From contig NZ_JABBGJ010000022.1 in the NCBI RefSeq assembly GCF_012927345.1, positions 62,001-126,000 on the forward strand: 64,000 nt of DNA, written 5' to 3'. The stretch is from Paraburkholderia polaris (GTDB lineage Bacteria; Pseudomonadota; Gammaproteobacteria; Burkholderiales; Burkholderiaceae). Positions 1-9,306 of the stretch are shown here, one piece after another; position 1 is the first letter of the stretch, and every line of letters starts with the position of its first letter. The translations under genes and the position numbers were made by a program. Under the pieces are notes generated by a model. The model did not search any database, had not been told where the DNA came from, and saw only the letters and a list, made by a program, of their open reading frames with translations.

Positions 1-28
1 CGGCACTCAGCGCCACTGGGCCAAAACG

Positions 29-604
29 GTGGTGCAGGTTCTACTGAAACTCGCGTACCCCGCGTTGATTCTGTGCGCCTGGCGCTGGGACACGCCGCGC
101 TACGTCGGCTGCATGCTGTTTGCAATTCTGTGGCTGCAACGCTGGGCCGGTAGCGGTCCGGTCGCGACCTCGCTGCGCCGGCTCTCCACGATCGATTGGA
201 CCGTGGTCGGCTTGCTGAGCTGCGCCTCGGCGGCGATCGTCTTCACCAACAGCGAGCTGCTGTTGCGCCTCTACCCGTCGCTCGTCAATCTGGGTCTGTT
301 GATCGCGTTCGGCGCGACGCTCGTGCGCGGGCCGTCGATAATCGAAAAATTCGCGCGGCTAGGCAATCCGAATCTGCCGCCGGGCGCCGTGCGTCATACG
401 CGGCGCGTGACCCAGGTGTGGTGCGTATTCTTCGCGCTGAACGGCGCGTTCTCCGCTTATACGGCGCTGTACTGGAGCCGTGCAAGCTGGTCGCTCTATA
501 ACGGCGCGATCGCTTATGGGTTGATCGGCGTGCTGCTGGTGGCCGAGGTCATCTGGCGTTATCTGGTGGTGCTGCCGAGAGCCGCGCGTTCGGAGGCGGC
601 ATGA
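29..604 (+). CDS. COG4648-type membrane protein of the aryl-polyene cluster
   Basis: Predicted inner-membrane protein of at least 191 residues with several hydrophobic segments, among them stretches near residues 5-20, 58-75, 82-100, 130-150 and 158-178. Its family (COG4648) is repeatedly found beside aryl-polyene synthases (ApeG-like), but its biochemical role is not established. The reading frame is open to the left edge of the window, so the GTG at 29 is only the first start inside the window and the gene may begin earlier. Its stop overlaps the ATG of the next gene in an ATGA junction, which places it in the same translationally coupled operon. Confidence 0.72.
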   Translation: MVQVLLKLAYPALILCAWRWDTPRYVGCMLFAILWLQRWAGSGPVATSLRRLSTIDWTVVGLLSCASAAIVFTNSELLLRLYPSLVNLGLLIAFGATLVRGPSIIEKFARLGNPNLPPGAVRHTRRVTQVWCVFFALNGAFSAYTALYWSRASWSLYNGAIAYGLIGVLLVAEVIWRYLVVLPRAARSEAA

Positions 605-2319
605 TTGCGTTGCATGATCTGTTGTCGGCGGGCCAAGGAGCCTCCGTCGTGAATGCACCGGTATGCCGCGACGGCGGTGCGGTGCTCGACCGCGCTGCGT
701 TTCGCGCGCGCGTCTCGGCTCTGGTCACGCTGATGCAAACGCAAGACGCGCAACGTTACGCGTTGTGCGTCGACGATCCGTTCGATTTCGCCTGCGCGCT
801 GTTTGCGTTGTTCGCATGCGGCAAGGAGCCGGTGATTCCGGCCAATGCGACGCCGGGCTATCTCGCCGATCTCGCCGACGCGTACGACGCCGTGCTGACC
901 GACGCCGACCTGCCACATGGTGTGCGAGACGCCGATACCGATGCCTACGCCGACGTCACACACGCGCCAGGCGTCGCACATACGATCGATCCGCAAGCCC
1001 CGTTGACGCTCTATACCTCCGGCAGCAGCGGCACCCCCAAGCCGATCCGCAAGACGCTCGCGCAATTCAATGCCGAAGTGCACACGCTCGAAAAGCAGTG
1101 GGGCGCTCTGGTCGGCGACGCGACGATGCTCGCGAGCGTGCCGCATCATCACATCTACGGTTTGCTGTTTCGCGTGTTGTGGCCGCTTGCAGCGGGCCGC
1201 GCGTTCGACCGCGCGATCAGCCTCGAGCCTGTGCATTTGCAAGCGCAGATCGAGCAATGCGGCGCGACGGTGGTCGTCTCGACGCCCGCGCAATTGTCGC
1301 GTTGGCCCGCCTTGCCCGGTTTCGCCGCCTTGACACCGGCGCCGCGCGCATTCTTTTCTTCAGGCGGCCCGCTCGCCCTGGAAGCCGCGCAGGAATACGC
1401 GACGGCCTACGGCGCTGCGCCGCTCGAAATTTACGGCAGTACGGAAACCGGCGGCATCGCGTGGCGTCGCCAGGACCAGACCGATGCCTGGCAACCGGTG
1501 ACCGGTATCGAAGTACGCCGCGACGAAGACGGTGCGCTGAACGTTCGCTCGCCGCATCTCGATCACGCCGGCTGGCATCGTACGGACGACAAAATCGCGT
1601 TCGACGCTGACGGCCGCTTCCGCCTGCAAGGCCGGCTCGATCGCGTTCTCAAGCTGGACGGCAAGCGCGTGTCGCTGCCGGAGCTCGAAGCGCGACTCGC
1701 GCTGCATCCGTATGTTGCGCAAGCGGCGATCGTGCCGCTGGAAGGCGCTTCGCGCGAGCGCGTCGGCGCCGTGGTGGCGCTAACCGAAGCCGGCAGCGAG
1801 GCATTGCGCGCCGAAGGCCGTGTGCCGCTCGCGCAAACCCTGCGCCGGCATCTGGCTGCTTATTTCGATATGGTGGTGCTGCCGCGTCATTGGCGTTTTC
1901 GCCTCGCCTTGCCGTTCGACGCGCGGGGCAAACTGCCGGTGGCCGCGGTCGCGGCGGCGTTCGAGCCGCGCGCGGACGGTGTGGAAGTGCTCGCCGAAGC
2001 TCGCAGTGCCGACACGTTGCACTACGAATTGCGCGTGCCGCCGACGCTCGTGCATTTCGCCGGCCACTTCCCCGGTCTGCCGATTCTGCCGGGCGTCGTC
2101 CAGGTGCACTGGGCCATGCATCTGGCCGCGGAGCACGTGCCCGCCGTGCACGCGCTGGCATCGATCGACCGGCTCAAGTTCATGGCGCCGGTATCGCCTG
2201 GCGCGGTGCTGAATCTCACGCTCGCGCACGACGCAGCGCGTGGGCGCGTGCAGTTCACGTACCGGCTGAGCGGGCGTGAATGCGCATCCGGCGTGATCGT
2301 GTATCGGGAGCCTGCATGA
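601..2319 (+). CDS. Acyl-ACP ligase (ANL family) fused to FabZ-like hotdog dehydratase
   Basis: Protein of 572 residues with two domains. Residues about 1-455 form an adenylate-forming ligase: the P-loop motif LYTSGSSGTPK lies near 137-147, the YGSTETGG motif near 279, and a RTDD/GRLDRVLKLDGKRV hinge near 330-355. Residues about 465-572 are a hotdog dehydratase with the HFPGLPILPGV signature (catalytic His in GHFPG). In other APE systems these activities are separate proteins: ApeH loads the aromatic acid on an ACP and ApeI dehydrates the 3-hydroxyacyl chain. Here they appear fused, coupling starter activation and chain dehydration. The gene overlaps both neighbours by 4 bp (ATGA). Assignment of the domains is firm; the natural substrate is inferred. 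Confidence 0.88.
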   Translation: MIALHDLLSAGQGASVVNAPVCRDGGAVLDRAAFRARVSALVTLMQTQDAQRYALCVDDPFDFACALFALFACGKEPVIPANATPGYLADLADAYDAVLTDADLPHGVRDADTDAYADVTHAPGVAHTIDPQAPLTLYTSGSSGTPKPIRKTLAQFNAEVHTLEKQWGALVGDATMLASVPHHHIYGLLFRVLWPLAAGRAFDRAISLEPVHLQAQIEQCGATVVVSTPAQLSRWPALPGFAALTPAPRAFFSSGGPLALEAAQEYATAYGAAPLEIYGSTETGGIAWRRQDQTDAWQPVTGIEVRRDEDGALNVRSPHLDHAGWHRTDDKIAFDADGRFRLQGRLDRVLKLDGKRVSLPELEARLALHPYVAQAAIVPLEGASRERVGAVVALTEAGSEALRAEGRVPLAQTLRRHLAAYFDMVVLPRHWRFRLALPFDARGKLPVAAVAAAFEPRADGVEVLAEARSADTLHYELRVPPTLVHFAGHFPGLPILPGVVQVHWAMHLAAEHVPAVHALASIDRLKFMAPVSPGAVLNLTLAHDAARGRVQFTYRLSGRECASGVIVYREPA

Positions 2320-4133
2320 TGAGCATCGCTGCGTGCATCGTGATTCCGATTTACAACCACAAGGACGCGATCGGCGCGACCGTTGCCCACCTCGCGGTGC
2401 ACGGCTTGCCGATCTTTGTTGTCGACGACGGCAGCGATGAGGCGACCCAGCAGGTGCTCGCCGCGCTCGCGCAACAGTACGCGGGCCAGCTCACGCTGCT
2501 GCGCTTGCCGGTCAATGGCGGCAAGGGCGCGGCCGTGATGGCGGGGCTGCGCGCCACGCGCGCTGCGGGTTACACGCATGCGCTGCAGATCGATGCCGAC
2601 GGTCAGCACGACACGACCGATGTGCCGCGTTTCATCGAAGCCGCGCGAGCCGAACCGGGCGCGGTGATCCTCGGCCGCCCGGTCTACGACGAGAGCGTGC
2701 CGAAATCGCGCCTCTACGGCCGTTATCTGACGCACGTGTGGGTGTGGATCGAAACGCTCTCGCTGACGATTCGCGATTCGATGTGCGGCTTCCGCCTCTA
2801 TCCGCTTGCGCTCGCCTGCGAGCTGATCGACAGCGTGCAACTGCCGACCCGCATGGACTTCGATATCGAAATTCTCGTGCGCCTCCACTGGCGGCGCGCG
2901 GCGTTCCGCTCGATTCCCACGCGCGTCACGTACGCCACCGACGGCGTCTCGCATTTCGACGTGCTGTGGGACAACGTGCGCATCAGCCGCAGCCATACGC
3001 GGCTCGTGTTCGGCATGCTGTGGCGTCTGCCGATGCTGCTCGCGCACAAAGTGATGCCACGCCGCGCCGCCATCGCAAGTGAGCAGGGCAAGCAGGCCAG
3101 GCGTGGCGAACAGGCCAGGCAAGCGGACCACGCCGACCAAGGCGGGCCGAGCAAACCGGGCACGCCTGCTGAGCAAAACGAACAGAGCCCGCAGGACTGG
3201 TGGCGGATCGCCGAACGCGGCAGCCATCTGGGCATGTCGTTGCTCGCGCTCAGTTGCAAGCTGTTCGGCCGCCGTTTCACCGCGCTCTGGTTGCATCCGA
3301 TCGTCGCGTATTTTTTGCTGACGGGCCGCGCCGCGCGCGAGGCGTCGAGCAACTACTTCACGCATCTCGGTCAAGCCGCGCCGCAAGGCGACACACCACG
3401 CCCGGGTTGGCTGTCCGCCTATCGCCACATGCTGGCGTTCGCGCAATCGGGTTTCGACAAGCTCGCGGCATGGTCCGGCCGTGTCAACAACGCCGACGTC
3501 AAATTCGAAGATCCATCGGCATTCGAAGCACTGGTGGCGAGCGGCAAGGGTGCGCTCGTGATCGGCGCGCATCTCGGCAATCTGGAAATGACCCGCGCGC
3601 TCGCCGCGCAGGGCGCTTACGCGAAAGTCACCGCCGTGGTCTACACCGAACACGCGCGGCGCTTCAATAGCGTGCTGGCGTCGGCCAATAGCCAGTTCGC
3701 GCGGCATCTGCTCGAAGTCAGCGACTTCGGTCCCGAGACCGCCATGATGATGCAGGAGCGCGTCGATGCGGGCGAGCTGCTGGTGATCGTCGGCGACCGC
3801 GTGCCGGCACACGAAGCGGGCCGCACGACCGAAGCGCAATTTCTCGGCTCGACCGCCCCGTTCGCGCAAGGCCCCTACGTGCTCGCCCATGCGTTGGGCT
3901 GTCCCGTCTATCTGTTCTTCTGCCTGAAAGAGCATGACGGTTACCGTCTGTATTTCGAACCGTTTGCCGAGCGCATCGAATTGCCGCGCCGCGAACGCGC
4001 GCAGCATCTTGCCGCGTGGGCGCAGCGTTATGCGGCGCGCCTCGAACACTATTGCCGCAAGGCACCTTATCAATGGTTCAATTTCTTCGATTTCTGGGCC
4101 AGCCCCAAGCGAGGCACGCATGGCCGAACATGA
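2316..4133 (+). CDS. Glycosyltransferase 2 / LpxL-type acyltransferase fusion (ApeJ-like)
   Basis: Bifunctional protein of 605 residues. The N-terminal part (about 5-245) is a GT2 domain of the dolichol-phosphate-mannose synthase type, with VVDDGSDEAT and DADGQHD motifs. A charged, Gln/Ala-rich linker (about 250-300) connects it to an LpxL/HtrB-like lysophospholipid acyltransferase domain (about 310-600) with the HLGNLE motif (H-x4-E) and a GDRVP block. The architecture is typical of APE clusters, where it is thought to help attach the aryl-polyene acyl chain to a glycolipid membrane anchor. The start at 2316 follows GGGAG and overlaps the upstream stop; a second ATG lies at 2319. The gene overlaps the ammonia-lyase gene by 14 bp. 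Confidence 0.87.
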   Translation: MMSIAACIVIPIYNHKDAIGATVAHLAVHGLPIFVVDDGSDEATQQVLAALAQQYAGQLTLLRLPVNGGKGAAVMAGLRATRAAGYTHALQIDADGQHDTTDVPRFIEAARAEPGAVILGRPVYDESVPKSRLYGRYLTHVWVWIETLSLTIRDSMCGFRLYPLALACELIDSVQLPTRMDFDIEILVRLHWRRAAFRSIPTRVTYATDGVSHFDVLWDNVRISRSHTRLVFGMLWRLPMLLAHKVMPRRAAIASEQGKQARRGEQARQADHADQGGPSKPGTPAEQNEQSPQDWWRIAERGSHLGMSLLALSCKLFGRRFTALWLHPIVAYFLLTGRAAREASSNYFTHLGQAAPQGDTPRPGWLSAYRHMLAFAQSGFDKLAAWSGRVNNADVKFEDPSAFEALVASGKGALVIGAHLGNLEMTRALAAQGAYAKVTAVVYTEHARRFNSVLASANSQFARHLLEVSDFGPETAMMMQERVDAGELLVIVGDRVPAHEAGRTTEAQFLGSTAPFAQGPYVLAHALGCPVYLFFCLKEHDGYRLYFEPFAERIELPRRERAQHLAAWAQRYAARLEHYCRKAPYQWFNFFDFWASPKRGTHGRT

Positions 4134-5727
4134 TCTGATCGAGGCGCCGAACGTCAGCGCAACTGAGAACGCCAGTGCAAACGCGGCGGCGGTGACGATC
4201 GGCGGTCGCAAGCTGACGATCGAAGAAGTCGTCGCGATCGCCCAGCATCGCGCGCCGGTTGCGTTGAGCGCCGATCCGGCGTGGCGCGCGCGCATCCAGC
4301 GCGGCGCGGATTTTCTGCGCCGGCATCTGGCCGCGGGCGCGACCGTGTACGGCGTCAACACCGGCTATGGCGACGCGTGCGTGGTCGACGTGCCGATGGA
4401 ACTCGTCGAAGCGCTGCCATTGCAACTGACGCGTTACCACGGCTGCGGGATGGGCCAGTATCTCGACGACGGGCAAACGCTCGCGGTGATCGCGGCGCGG
4501 CTGAACTCGCTGGCCTACGGTTTTTCCGGTGTGCGCCCCGTGTTGCTCGAGCGCCTCGCCGATCTGATCAATCATCGCGTGTTGCCGCGCATTCCGTCGG
4601 AAGGCTCGGTCGGTGCAAGCGGCGATCTGACGCCGCTTTCGTATGTGGCCGCCGCGCTTGCCGGCGAACGCGATGTGATGTTCGAAGGGACCCTGCGCAA
4701 TGTGCGCGAGGTCTGGACCGAACTCGGTCATACGCCATTGACGCTCGCGCCGAAAGAGGGCCTCGCGCTGATGAACGGCACCGCGGTGATGACGGGACTC
4801 GCCTGTCTCGCGTTCGCGCGTGCCGATCATCTGACGCGCCTCACCGCACGTCTCACGGCGCTCTCCACCGTCGCACTCGACGGCCGCGCCGCGCACTTCG
4901 ACGCGATGCTGTTCGAAGTGAAGCCGCACGCAGGCCAGGCCGAAGCCGCAGCATGGATTCGCGACGATCTGACCGGGCGCGACGATACGCCGGGACATCG
5001 TCTGCAAGACCGCTATTCGATTCGCTGTGCGCCGCATGTGATCGGCGTCGCGCGCGATGCGCTGTCGTGGGTGCGCCGTGACGTCGAGAACGAACTGAAC
5101 AGCGCGAACGACAACCCGTTGATCGATCCCGACAACGAGCGCGTGCTGCACGGCGGCAACTTTTACGGCGGCCATATTGCGTTCGCAATGGACTCGCTGA
5201 AGGTCGCGGTCGCCAATCTCGCCGATCTGATGGACCGGCAGCTCGCACTGCTGGTCGACGTTAATTTCAACAACGGCTTGCCGCGCAACCTGTCAGGCGC
5301 GGCTCCCGCGCGCGCGGCGATCAATCACGGTTTCAAGGCCGTGCAGATTTCGTCGTCCGCATGGACGGCTGAGGCGTTGAAGAACACGATGCCCGCGAGC
5401 GTTTTCTCGCGTTCGACCGAGGCGCACAATCAGGACAAAGTCAGCATGGGCACGATCGCCGCGCGCGACTGTTTGCGCGTGCTGGAGTTGACCGAGCAGG
5501 TCGCCGCTGCGCATACGCTCGCGACAGTGCAGGCCGCACGTTTGCGTTTGAAGATCGACAGCGCCACGCCGGTACCCGCGCCGCTGCAAGCCTTCATCGA
5601 CAGCGTGACGGCGCAGTCGCCGTTCGTCGACGAAGACCGCGCGCTGGAAAGCGACCTGCGCGCACTAACCGCGCGCATTGCGGCGTGCGATTTGCTGAAC
5701 GACTATCGCGGAGGCGCGCACGCATGA
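4120..5727 (+). CDS. MIO aromatic amino acid ammonia-lyase (HAL/TAL/PAL family)
   Basis: Protein of 535 residues of the histidine/tyrosine/phenylalanine ammonia-lyase family, which eliminates ammonia to give an unsaturated aryl acid. The MIO prosthetic group would form from Ala166-Ser167-Gly168 (GSVGASGDL); the catalytic tyrosine loop is VYGVNTGYGD at 76-85. The residues at the substrate-selectivity position, just before the GCGMG loop, are Tyr106-His107 rather than the Ser-His of histidine lyases, so routine annotation as hutH would probably be wrong. In flexirubin clusters the homologous enzyme makes 4-coumarate from tyrosine; an aromatic starter unit for the adjacent ligase is the likely role. 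The start at 4120 follows GAGG and overlaps the upstream gene by 14 bp. Confidence 0.87.
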   Translation: MAEHDLIEAPNVSATENASANAAAVTIGGRKLTIEEVVAIAQHRAPVALSADPAWRARIQRGADFLRRHLAAGATVYGVNTGYGDACVVDVPMELVEALPLQLTRYHGCGMGQYLDDGQTLAVIAARLNSLAYGFSGVRPVLLERLADLINHRVLPRIPSEGSVGASGDLTPLSYVAAALAGERDVMFEGTLRNVREVWTELGHTPLTLAPKEGLALMNGTAVMTGLACLAFARADHLTRLTARLTALSTVALDGRAAHFDAMLFEVKPHAGQAEAAAWIRDDLTGRDDTPGHRLQDRYSIRCAPHVIGVARDALSWVRRDVENELNSANDNPLIDPDNERVLHGGNFYGGHIAFAMDSLKVAVANLADLMDRQLALLVDVNFNNGLPRNLSGAAPARAAINHGFKAVQISSSAWTAEALKNTMPASVFSRSTEAHNQDKVSMGTIAARDCLRVLELTEQVAAAHTLATVQAARLRLKIDSATPVPAPLQAFIDSVTAQSPFVDEDRALESDLRALTARIAACDLLNDYRGGAHA

Positions 5728-6155
5728 CCGGCTCCCCTAAAGTGCTGACAGCCAGCGCGATGGTCGAAGTGCCGTTTCACGACGTCGACGCGATGAACGT
5801 GTGCTGGCATGGCCACTATCTGAAGTACTTTGAGATCGGCCGCGCGGCGCTCTTACGCACCTTCGACTACGACTACCGCGAGATGCAGGCCTCAGGTTAC
5901 CTGTGGCCGATCGTCGAGGCGCATCTGAAGTATGTGCGCCCGGCCACCTACGGCCAGGCGATCGAAGTGCGCACGCAACTGCTCGAACACGAAAACCGCC
6001 TGAAAATAGGCTATGAAATTGTCGATTGCGCGTCCGGTACGCGGCTGACGAAGGGCTACACGATCCAGGTCGCGGTCGATGCCGCGACGCAGGAATTGCA
6101 GTTCGTGTCACCACCGGTCGTATTCGAAAAGCTGGAGCGCGTATGGGGACGATGA
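5724..6155 (+). CDS. 4-hydroxybenzoyl-CoA thioesterase-family hotdog protein (ApeK-like)
   Basis: Hotdog protein of 143 residues in the YbgC/4HBT thioesterase family. The segment VPFHDVDAMNVCWHGHYLKYFEIGR carries the family Asp (DVDAMNV, near residue 19) followed by the WHGHYLKYFE block. In APE systems this thioesterase is considered to release or edit the acyl chain from the carrier protein. The ATG at 5724 overlaps the stop of the ammonia-lyase gene (ATGA), and the end overlaps the next gene in the same way, so all three are probably translated together. Confidence 0.85.
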   Translation: MTGSPKVLTASAMVEVPFHDVDAMNVCWHGHYLKYFEIGRAALLRTFDYDYREMQASGYLWPIVEAHLKYVRPATYGQAIEVRTQLLEHENRLKIGYEIVDCASGTRLTKGYTIQVAVDAATQELQFVSPPVVFEKLERVWGR

Positions 6156-6841
6156 ATTTGCGCGGCGCGGCAGCGGGCGGGTTGCTCGCGCTGGGCACGC
6201 TAAGCGTATTGAGCGTATCGATATCAAGCCTGGGAGCATGGCCGACGGTGGCGTGCGCAGCCGAAACCACGCAGTCCGCCGGCAACCCGGCCCTGGTCGC
6301 GCAAATTGCCTCGCATCTCGCCCAAGCCAAGGGCGTCCGCGCGCAATTCACGCAAACGCAAACGCTCGCCGCGATGAAGCAGCCGCTCGTCAGCACAGGC
6401 TCGCTGCTGTTCTTCCGTGATCGTGGCGTGATCTGGCAGATCGACACGCCGTACAAAGCCACCTACGTGATCACCGACGCGGGCGTTACCGAAGTCAACG
6501 CCAACGGCCAGCGCGTCACGGCTCACAGTCCGCAGGGCACGCGCGGCGTCGCGCAGGTGTCAAAGATGATGCGCGCGATGCTCGGCGGCGATCTGTCGGC
6601 GCTTTATTCGCAATTCGACGTAGAGGCCGAAGGCAGCGCCGCGCAGTGGCGCATGCAACTCACGCCGAACCAGCCGCAGATCGCCCAGTCGATCAAAGGC
6701 TTGCAGATGAACGGCGGCGACTATCTCCAAAGCTTGCGCATCACGCTTGCGAACGGCGACATCACCAAGCTCGACTTTGCGAAAAGCGCAGCGGTGACCG
6801 AACCGACGCCGGCTGAGCGCAGCTTGCTCGGAGCGCCGTAA
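6152..6841 (+). CDS. LolA-like outer-membrane lipoprotein carrier homologue (ApeL-like)
   Basis: Exported protein of 229 residues: a long hydrophobic signal segment (about residues 8-35, ending near AWPTVACAAE) precedes a LolA fold with SHLAQAKGVRAQFTQTQ and FFRDRGVIWQIDTPYKATYVI. LolA proteins ferry lipidated substrates through the periplasm; in APE clusters the paralogue together with the MMPL exporter is thought to carry the aryl-polyene lipid to the outer membrane. The start at 6152 gives an ATGA overlap with the upstream stop and follows GGGG; an in-frame ATG also exists at 6143. It ends in a TAATG overlap with the exporter gene. Confidence 0.85.
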   Translation: MNLRGAAAGGLLALGTLSVLSVSISSLGAWPTVACAAETTQSAGNPALVAQIASHLAQAKGVRAQFTQTQTLAAMKQPLVSTGSLLFFRDRGVIWQIDTPYKATYVITDAGVTEVNANGQRVTAHSPQGTRGVAQVSKMMRAMLGGDLSALYSQFDVEAEGSAAQWRMQLTPNQPQIAQSIKGLQMNGGDYLQSLRITLANGDITKLDFAKSAAVTEPTPAERSLLGAP

Positions 6842-9306
6842 TGCAGGTGCTGCAACAGCGGTCCGCGAAACAGGCGTGGGGCATGCGCGCCGCGTGGCTG
6901 CTGCTCGCGCTCGCCGCGGCGCTGTATTGCGGCTGGCGTTTCGCGGGACCGTCGCCGCTGCAGACCAATCTGCTCGCGTTGCTGCCTGCCACCGAAGCGG
7001 ATCCGGTCGCCGAAAAGGCGGTCGATACGCTGGCGGCCGCGCTTGGCGATCGCACCGTTTTTCTGGTCACCAGCAACGATGACGCGCACGCGAAAGCGGC
7101 AGCGAAGCAACTCGGCGCGTCATTGCAGAAGAGCGGGGCGTTCGGCTCGGTGACGGCGGAATTACCGCCGTTCGATCTGTCGCAAATCGCTGCGTTGTAC
7201 ATGCCGTATCGTTTCGGTTTGCTGACGCCCGCTGATCGCGCGACGCTCGCGCAGAGCAATGCTTCAAGCCCCGCATCGCCCGACACCCCGCAGGAAGTCT
7301 CCCGCCCCGCAGGAAGTCCCCTTGGGGGATTGGGAGAGACGCTCGCGCAGCGCATCTACAGCCCATTACGCGGCGGCCTGACCACGCCGCTCGCTGACGA
7401 TCCGTTTGGCTGGCTCGAACACTGGCTCGGCGGTTTGCCGCTCGCTACGTCGAATCTCGAACTCGAAGACAACATGCTGGTGTCGCATCGCGGCGCCGCT
7501 ACGAGTGTGCTGATCGTCGCTACGCTGCCGGGCTCGGCCTACGAATCGAGGACCCAGCACGCCGTGCTCGCCGCGCTCGCACAAGCTGAAAGCGTCTTGA
7601 AGCAGGCGTTCCCCGACGTCTCGGTGGCGAGAACCGGCGCGGTGTTTTACGCGGAATCGGCACGCAGCGCATCGGAACACGAGGTGCACCTGATCGGCGT
7701 CGCGTCGCTGTGCGGGATTGCCTTGTTGATGATGTGGGTGTTCCGCTCGCCGCGTCTGTTGCTGCTCGGTTTCGTTTCGACGGCGCTCGGCATTGTCTGC
7801 GCGCTCGCGGTGACGATGCTGGTGTTCGGCCAATTGCATCTGTTGACGCTGGTGTTCGGCGCGAGCCTGATCGGCGAAGCGGTCGATTATTCGATCCAGT
7901 ATTTCGTGGTCTATCTCGGCGCGGAGCGTGATTGGGATTCGCGCCGCGGTGCGCGTGCGGTACGTCCGGCCTTGACGGTGGCACTTGCCACCAGTCTGCT
8001 CGGCTACGCGATCCTCACGTGGGTGCCGTTCCCCGCGCTCAAGCAGATCGCGTGCTTCGCGATTGCGGGTATTACGACGGCGTTTGCCTCCGTGCTGTGG
8101 TTGTTGCCCGCGCTGCTCACACGCCCGCCGAAGCGCAGCCCGCAGCGCGTGTTCGCCGGCGCGGCGCGTGTGCTGACGGTCTGGCATCGCACGATTGGCG
8201 GCAAGCGCGCATGGTTCGTCGCGGCGCTGTTGCTGATCGTGGCGATTCCCGGCTGGCTGCGTCTGACGAGCGACGACGATATCCATTTGCTGATCCAGCG
8301 TGATCCTTCGCTGGTCGCGCAGGAAGACAAGGTGCGAGCGGCGGTTGGCGTCGACAACAGCGCGCAGTTTTTTGTGGTGCGCGGCGAGACCCCGGAGATC
8401 GTGCTGCAACGCGCCGAAGTGCTAGGCGCGAGGCTCGACGGATTGAACGGCACGCCGAACAAGGTCGGCAGCTATCAGTCAGTCGCGCAATTCGTGCCGT
8501 CCGCGAAACAGCAAAACGAAGACCGTGCATTGCTCGCGCAGCACGTATTCAACGATCCCGCGGCATTGCGTGCGACGCTGCTGCGGGCGGGTTTTAAAGA
8601 CGAAGTCGCCGATGCCTGGCTCGCCGCGTTTGCGAAACCGCAGCCGCCGCTCACTGTCGACACGTGGCTTGCCACGCCGTGGTCGCAGCCGTACAAACAT
8701 CTGTGGCTGGGCGAAGTCGATTCGACTACCAAAGCGTATGCGGCCGTTGTGATTCCACAAGGCGTGACGTCACAGAACGAACCCGCGCTGATCGCCACCG
8801 CGCAGGCGGTGCCCGGCGTCGTATTCGTCGACAAGGCGGCGAGCGTGTCGAAGCTGTTCGGCGCGTATCGTGTGGATAGCGGCTGGTGGCTCGCGGGCGC
8901 GCTGGCGCTCGTGCTTGTCTTGCTGATGCTGCGCTACAGCCTGAGCGGCGGCATCGCTGTGACGCTGCCGGTGTTGCTCGCGGTCGGTGTCACGCTCGCT
9001 GTGTTCGGCTACGTCCATGTGCCGCTCAATCTTTTCAACTGGCTTGCGCTAATGCTGGTGCTCGGCGTCGGCGCAAACTACGCGGTGTTTCTGCGCGAAG
9101 GCTGCTTGCGCACGGACGCCGATCTCGGCGCGGTGTGGACCGGCGTGCTGCTCTCAGCGGCCACCACGCTGCTGTCGTTCGGCATGCTCGGCATGAGCGC
9201 GATGCCTGCGCTGAAGAGTTTCGGCGCTACGCTCGCGCTCGGCATTGCCGTATCGGTGCTGCTCGCGCCGATCGGCATGCCATCGGAATCAAGGAGGGCC
9301 GCATGA
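6841..9306 (+). CDS. MMPL/RND-family exporter (COG4258, ApeM-like)
   Basis: Integral membrane protein of 821 residues with the two-fold repeat of RND/MMPL exporters: one N-terminal helix, a large periplasmic domain, a helix block at about 280-440, a second periplasmic domain and a final helix block at about 680-815. The first half has an acidic motif (GEAVDYSIQYF) in the fourth helix; at the equivalent place in the second half the motif reads GVGANYAVFL, with Asn in place of Asp. The protein is expected to move the lipid-linked aryl polyene out of the inner membrane, working with the LolA-like protein encoded immediately upstream. Its stop overlaps the next ATG. Confidence 0.88.
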   Translation: MQVLQQRSAKQAWGMRAAWLLLALAAALYCGWRFAGPSPLQTNLLALLPATEADPVAEKAVDTLAAALGDRTVFLVTSNDDAHAKAAAKQLGASLQKSGAFGSVTAELPPFDLSQIAALYMPYRFGLLTPADRATLAQSNASSPASPDTPQEVSRPAGSPLGGLGETLAQRIYSPLRGGLTTPLADDPFGWLEHWLGGLPLATSNLELEDNMLVSHRGAATSVLIVATLPGSAYESRTQHAVLAALAQAESVLKQAFPDVSVARTGAVFYAESARSASEHEVHLIGVASLCGIALLMMWVFRSPRLLLLGFVSTALGIVCALAVTMLVFGQLHLLTLVFGASLIGEAVDYSIQYFVVYLGAERDWDSRRGARAVRPALTVALATSLLGYAILTWVPFPALKQIACFAIAGITTAFASVLWLLPALLTRPPKRSPQRVFAGAARVLTVWHRTIGGKRAWFVAALLLIVAIPGWLRLTSDDDIHLLIQRDPSLVAQEDKVRAAVGVDNSAQFFVVRGETPEIVLQRAEVLGARLDGLNGTPNKVGSYQSVAQFVPSAKQQNEDRALLAQHVFNDPAALRATLLRAGFKDEVADAWLAAFAKPQPPLTVDTWLATPWSQPYKHLWLGEVDSTTKAYAAVVIPQGVTSQNEPALIATAQAVPGVVFVDKAASVSKLFGAYRVDSGWWLAGALALVLVLLMLRYSLSGGIAVTLPVLLAVGVTLAVFGYVHVPLNLFNWLALMLVLGVGANYAVFLREGCLRTDADLGAVWTGVLLSAATTLLSFGMLGMSAMPALKSFGATLALGIAVSVLLAPIGMPSESRRAA

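Noticed and set aside
2022..4361. 779-codon minus-strand frame opposite the APE genes
   Set aside because: Antisense shadow of the GC-rich codon pattern; the plus-strand genes carry clear domain motifs and the minus product is Arg/His-rich without domains.
4120..5727. Histidine utilisation gene hutH
   Set aside because: The family is right, but there is no hut gene nearby, the gene is embedded in the APE operon and the selectivity residues differ from those of histidine lyases.
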